Below are positions 60,024 through 64,000 of a DNA stretch of 64,000 nt, one piece after another. The notes beneath the pieces were generated by a model that searched no databases, was not told where the DNA came from, and was given only the letters and a program-made list of their open reading frames with translations. How positions within the stretch are numbered: position 1 is the first letter of the stretch; each line of letters starts with the position of its first letter. Source of the DNA: Mytilisepta virgata (lineage: Eukaryota > Mollusca > Bivalvia > Mytilida > Mytilidae); assembly GCA_028015205.1 (NCBI GenBank), contig CM051517.1:44527135-44591134 (forward strand), given 5' to 3'. The translations under genes and the position numbers were made by a program.

Positions 60024-63000
60024 CTGCAAAGATGATTAAAATTATTATTCATTTAAAAGATTCATTTTGTTAATTATAGATTGATGTCATATTTTTCAGT
60101 AGAATTTGGGTTTTTTTGATTTTTTGTTATTAATTTGCTGCTATAGTTTTTAAACATCTGCAAGATAAAATAAGGTTCTCTTTCAAAAATTCGTAGGAGT
60201 GCTGCCTTTTTCGAGATGATATAACATACATTGCTAGAATTTAAATTATTGCAACTTGTTATGCATACAAGTTTAATTCATTATAGTAGTATCAATTTGA
60301 CAGACAATGACATCGAAAACACAATATAGAAACATGAAACACCTGCTTTTTCTTTCGGACCCTGGGCCATCCGAACTTGGTATACCTTTAGTTAATGCAG
60401 TTTGTTTGTAAAACGTATTAAATTTGACAACATCGTTAACATTTTTCAAATTATTAAAACAGCCATTCGTACTAGTTCATGTGTGGCATTATCATGTTAC
60501 TATTTTCCTAATTAAACCTTAATATATTTTATATGTATTTGCCTGTCATATCACATAAGCGGCAATTCCCTTTGTCCAAAGACCAAAAAACATTAACTGC
60601 ACGCAGTCATGCAGAAAAATATATATTAGACTTTATGTCAAGTTGGGACGAGCAGGTTGTGAAAATGTCATAAGCGGCTAACGTTGAACCATTAACAACT
60701 ATACCAAGACAGTTACAGTAGGGTTCATAGCAGTGCAATTAACTTAAAGACTAATATATGTCACTTGAGAAAAATCTTATATTCTAATGTAAAAGGACGT
60801 CTTAAAATATATACGGACAAGGTTGTGACAAAATTTATTTTCGTTTCCTTGTTTGAAAATTTTAGCTTATTACATGTATTTCGAGTTGATTGCTCCAGCA
60901 AATCGTTTTTACTATAAAATCTAGTTTTACTGTAATTAATTGAGCTCTCATTCATATATCGTATGAAAATTTTTAGTCAAGCACAGAATTTGAATAATGA
61001 ACTAAAATAAATTAATTGTTTTACTGAAAGTCGATTTCGGCAATTTCTACATTACCAACTTAACGGGAAAATAACCCTGCATCCGCAAATGTGAAATACT
61101 TCAAATTCGAAATCTATATGTAATCATACATCATTTCGTATATAATCCACACATCTTCACTAACAAGGACCATAACTAAGACTGACTTCACCAGCAAGTT
61201 TCCGATGATAAACAGAATAATTTTCCAAAGTCATATATAAAACGATCAAAAATTTCAAACATTATGAAAAGCCATATTTAGTCTTTGATCGTACCAATTC
61301 TACAAATAAATTTTGAAGCACACGATATCGGTTGTGCTAATGGCCGAAAATATTTTAAGCCCAAATAATACCCCAAAATATTGAACAGCAGATCCAAATT
61401 CAATATTATCAACTGAACCCTTTTTAGGTGGATTAAATTTTAAAGGGTTTTGAGGAAGTTAACTCAAGTTTTCAAGGGACGTAACTTTTTAAATGTCATA
61501 AAGTTTTAAGTATTTTAGAAAGACTAACCACTTTATAATCATTCTTTCTATTTAAGTTGATCAATTAAAATTAGAAGATGATTTATAGATGTTAACATAT
61601 ATTACTGATCATGTCTTGTCATTAGCAAAGAGGGCAAAATACAGTTAAACTGTAAATTTATGAAATTATATATAATTTAAATTTGATAAATAGAAGAATG
61701 TGTCGTTTTGAAGAGCATGTAACCAAATAAATCAGAGCCGTTATCGTTTGTGGTTGTATTAATTAACATGGTAAACGTCAGTTCTTGTCAGATGTATTAA
61801 TTATTATCCACGACCTGGTTAATATCTGAATAATTAAATAAATTTACCATTTTTTTCATAATTCAAGTGGGTGTATATTATCAAAATTTTCCTATAACCA
61901 TTAAATTAATAATTCTTCGAAAAAATGTAACTAATTTCATTACTGACTTCAAAGAAATTTTTCAGGTAAGAGAAAAAAACATAAAATAAATGCAGACCGT
62001 ATTTAACGAATATTACAAAATTTATGCAAATTAAGCACGCATATTCATGATTTACGACGTAGTACATGTACGAAACGCTAGCGTAATAACTCTTATGAAA
62101 TGTTCTTTATACAAAAAAAAATGTTGAATACATTACTTTTTTACTAATAAGTTTATAAATCAATCAATTAAAATTCTTCAATTTAAAATTTGAAATATTA
62201 CAATCGAAACTGGCATGCTATCCATTAAATTTATTTTTCAAGCATTTTAAACGTTTTTCTCCTTGATTCCCTATATGTTGATGGTAGTTGCTATATTGAT
62301 GCATACGTGTATCCCATATCCATATATTTTCATATTGACAGTAGCACGTCTAGCCTAATTTTAAAAATATGTCCTTAAGTGAACGTTTATTTGTTGTATT
62401 CCACTGCACGATACAGTTTTTACCGATTTAATAAAAGGAACAAAACTTCCAACTTGGACTTGATAACTTTTTCCAAGTTGATATTAGATTTATAGTTAAG
62501 GATGATCGCTGGTCTAATAGGAAATAAATAGGATTTGAAATAGGTGTTTGAGAGAACATATGAATAGTAAACAAATAAGCAAGAAAAAAATATAGGTTCA
62601 TGTACTCATTTTAGTGCTATAAAGCCTTGAAAATTTGGAAATAGGTTTTCTCTGGATTTTTCATTGTCTTTGCATTGGTAAATTCAGTCTCTCAAAAATG
62701 TATGAAAACAAAACATAAAAAGGATTTCATAAAATTTTCTCAAATACCATTTTAAGGTATATATGATTGAATTATAAAACAAAATGTGGGGTTCAAGGGC
62801 AAAAAATTAAATGTTTAAGAAATGGATAAAACCCGAGGATTCCGAAAATCTGACAAAAAGACCAAAACATGACCACCGAGCTTCCTTAATGAAAACTACA
62901 ACATGTATTACTAATTATTTATATTTAATTGACACAAAAACTGATGAAAAAAATATTTCGAAAATTACTGATAGAATTAAGTGCGCTTTATGTTTTGACA

Positions 63001-64000
63001 TAATTTAAGTGAGAAAAGTCCAGGAATTGTTTTTAACTTTTTGTCCTGGAATCTAACAGATCGGCTATCAGTCGTTTCGTACGAAATTGTCAGTATTTAC
63101 GTAAAAGTGTCTATTATTGATGGTATTAGATCGTCCCACCTGTTTGTTATTCATTTGAAAACATAAATAAATTATCCTAATTGATCAAGCAATTAATCAT
63201 GAATAACCTTCAAAGCATTCCTCTAGATCTTAATTTGACCGATGTGTCGCTTCTACAAGTGTAACAAACGACTTTATCTGATCAAATTGAATGTATTACA
63301 TTTTCCTCAGGCCAAATTGGTCTCATTGATTCCAATGTGCACTCTTAAAAGTTGAAAAACTTTGCAAAATGACTCAGGAAATTTAAAAAATAAAGAAATC
63401 AAGAAGAGAAAGGGAACGAAACAATATTACAAAAGGAACACTTTATCTTCATAAATTATACGATATTTCTTTCACTTACTTCCAGATTTTAGTTTTTAAC
63501 AAAAATTAATCATAAATTTTTACCATAATTATTGATTCAGTATTATGAAATAATTACGAGTTTATTGGATAACACTTAGACACAGATAACACGTATAACA
63601 TCATGTTAGTCATATATACAAACATGACAGGATTAACAAGAGGTGGTTAAATAAAATAAAAAAATAACAGACAATCATAATAATGTTTGGTTTTAAAACC
63701 ATACAGCGATTTTCACAACGAAAAAAAACACACAGCTTTGTTTATATATATTTATCTTGATATTGTTTGGATTAATTCTAAAATAATTTGGTACATATTT
63801 GTTTCTGGAATTAATGATATTTTGTTCAAAAAAATAAATAAAATAAAAAATGGAATTCATCACCGACACCTTCTCTAGGTATATGAAATCATGAGTAGTT
63901 CTTAATTTTGTGATCCATATTCGATAACTTTATGATAATAATTTTTTGATCTGTAAATACTAATCATATATATAGAATTACATTTTATATTGACCATGTA
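60024..64000. other. LBX intron and/or upstream DNA, no exon found
   Basis: The minus strand was searched by eye for the N-terminal LBX exon (FSIEDIL-like motif followed by a phase-matching donor) without success. The first exon probably lies beyond 64000. No other gene or structured repeat recognised. Confidence 0.4.

Noticed and set aside
62811..63008. 65-residue plus-strand frame starting MFKKWIKPEDSENL
   Set aside because: Slightly protein-like and lysine-rich, but no family match, no splice signals that fit, and it is on the opposite strand to LBX.

Overview
This is metazoan nuclear DNA: AT-rich, with spliced genes, GT-AG introns and very little coding sequence. It most likely comes from a bivalve mollusc, possibly a mussel (Mytilidae). 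That is inferred from the two host genes and from repeat families that I recognise from bivalve genomes (tandem-core repeats with hairpin ends, a hammerhead-ribozyme repeat, DIRS and Penelope remnants). No species can be fixed from the window alone.

Layout. 1-5.2 kb: a ~160 bp tandem array and a decayed minus-strand DIRS-type retroelement. 5.25-17.1 kb: a complete seven-exon plus-strand gene for the spliceosomal tri-snRNP protein SNRNP27. Its introns 1 and 2 are swollen by several repeat elements. 19.5-31.0 kb: two long inverted arms built of ~190 bp subrepeats enclose ~10.4 kb. Inside are a spliced but broken P-element/THAP9-like transposase gene reading inward from the left arm, an intact SGNH-hydrolase ORF, and a C2H2 zinc-finger first exon. 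The last two read inward from the right arm and may be spliced together. I read this as a large TIR transposon with cargo. 31-59 kb: a gene-poor stretch holding foldback elements (two with 9-bp target duplications), tandem-core elements, a repeat with a predicted hammerhead ribozyme, and a Penelope-like reverse transcriptase remnant. 59.5-60.02 kb: the homeodomain exon of a ladybird (LBX) homeobox gene on the minus strand, whose first exon was not found before the window end.

The two host genes are unrelated in function: SNRNP27 is a housekeeping splicing factor and LBX a developmental transcription factor. The most unusual objects are the ~11.5 kb inverted-repeat unit with its two inward-facing gene sets, and the hammerhead motif at 49.47-49.52 kb. 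All calls come from reading the sequence; no database or folding program was run.
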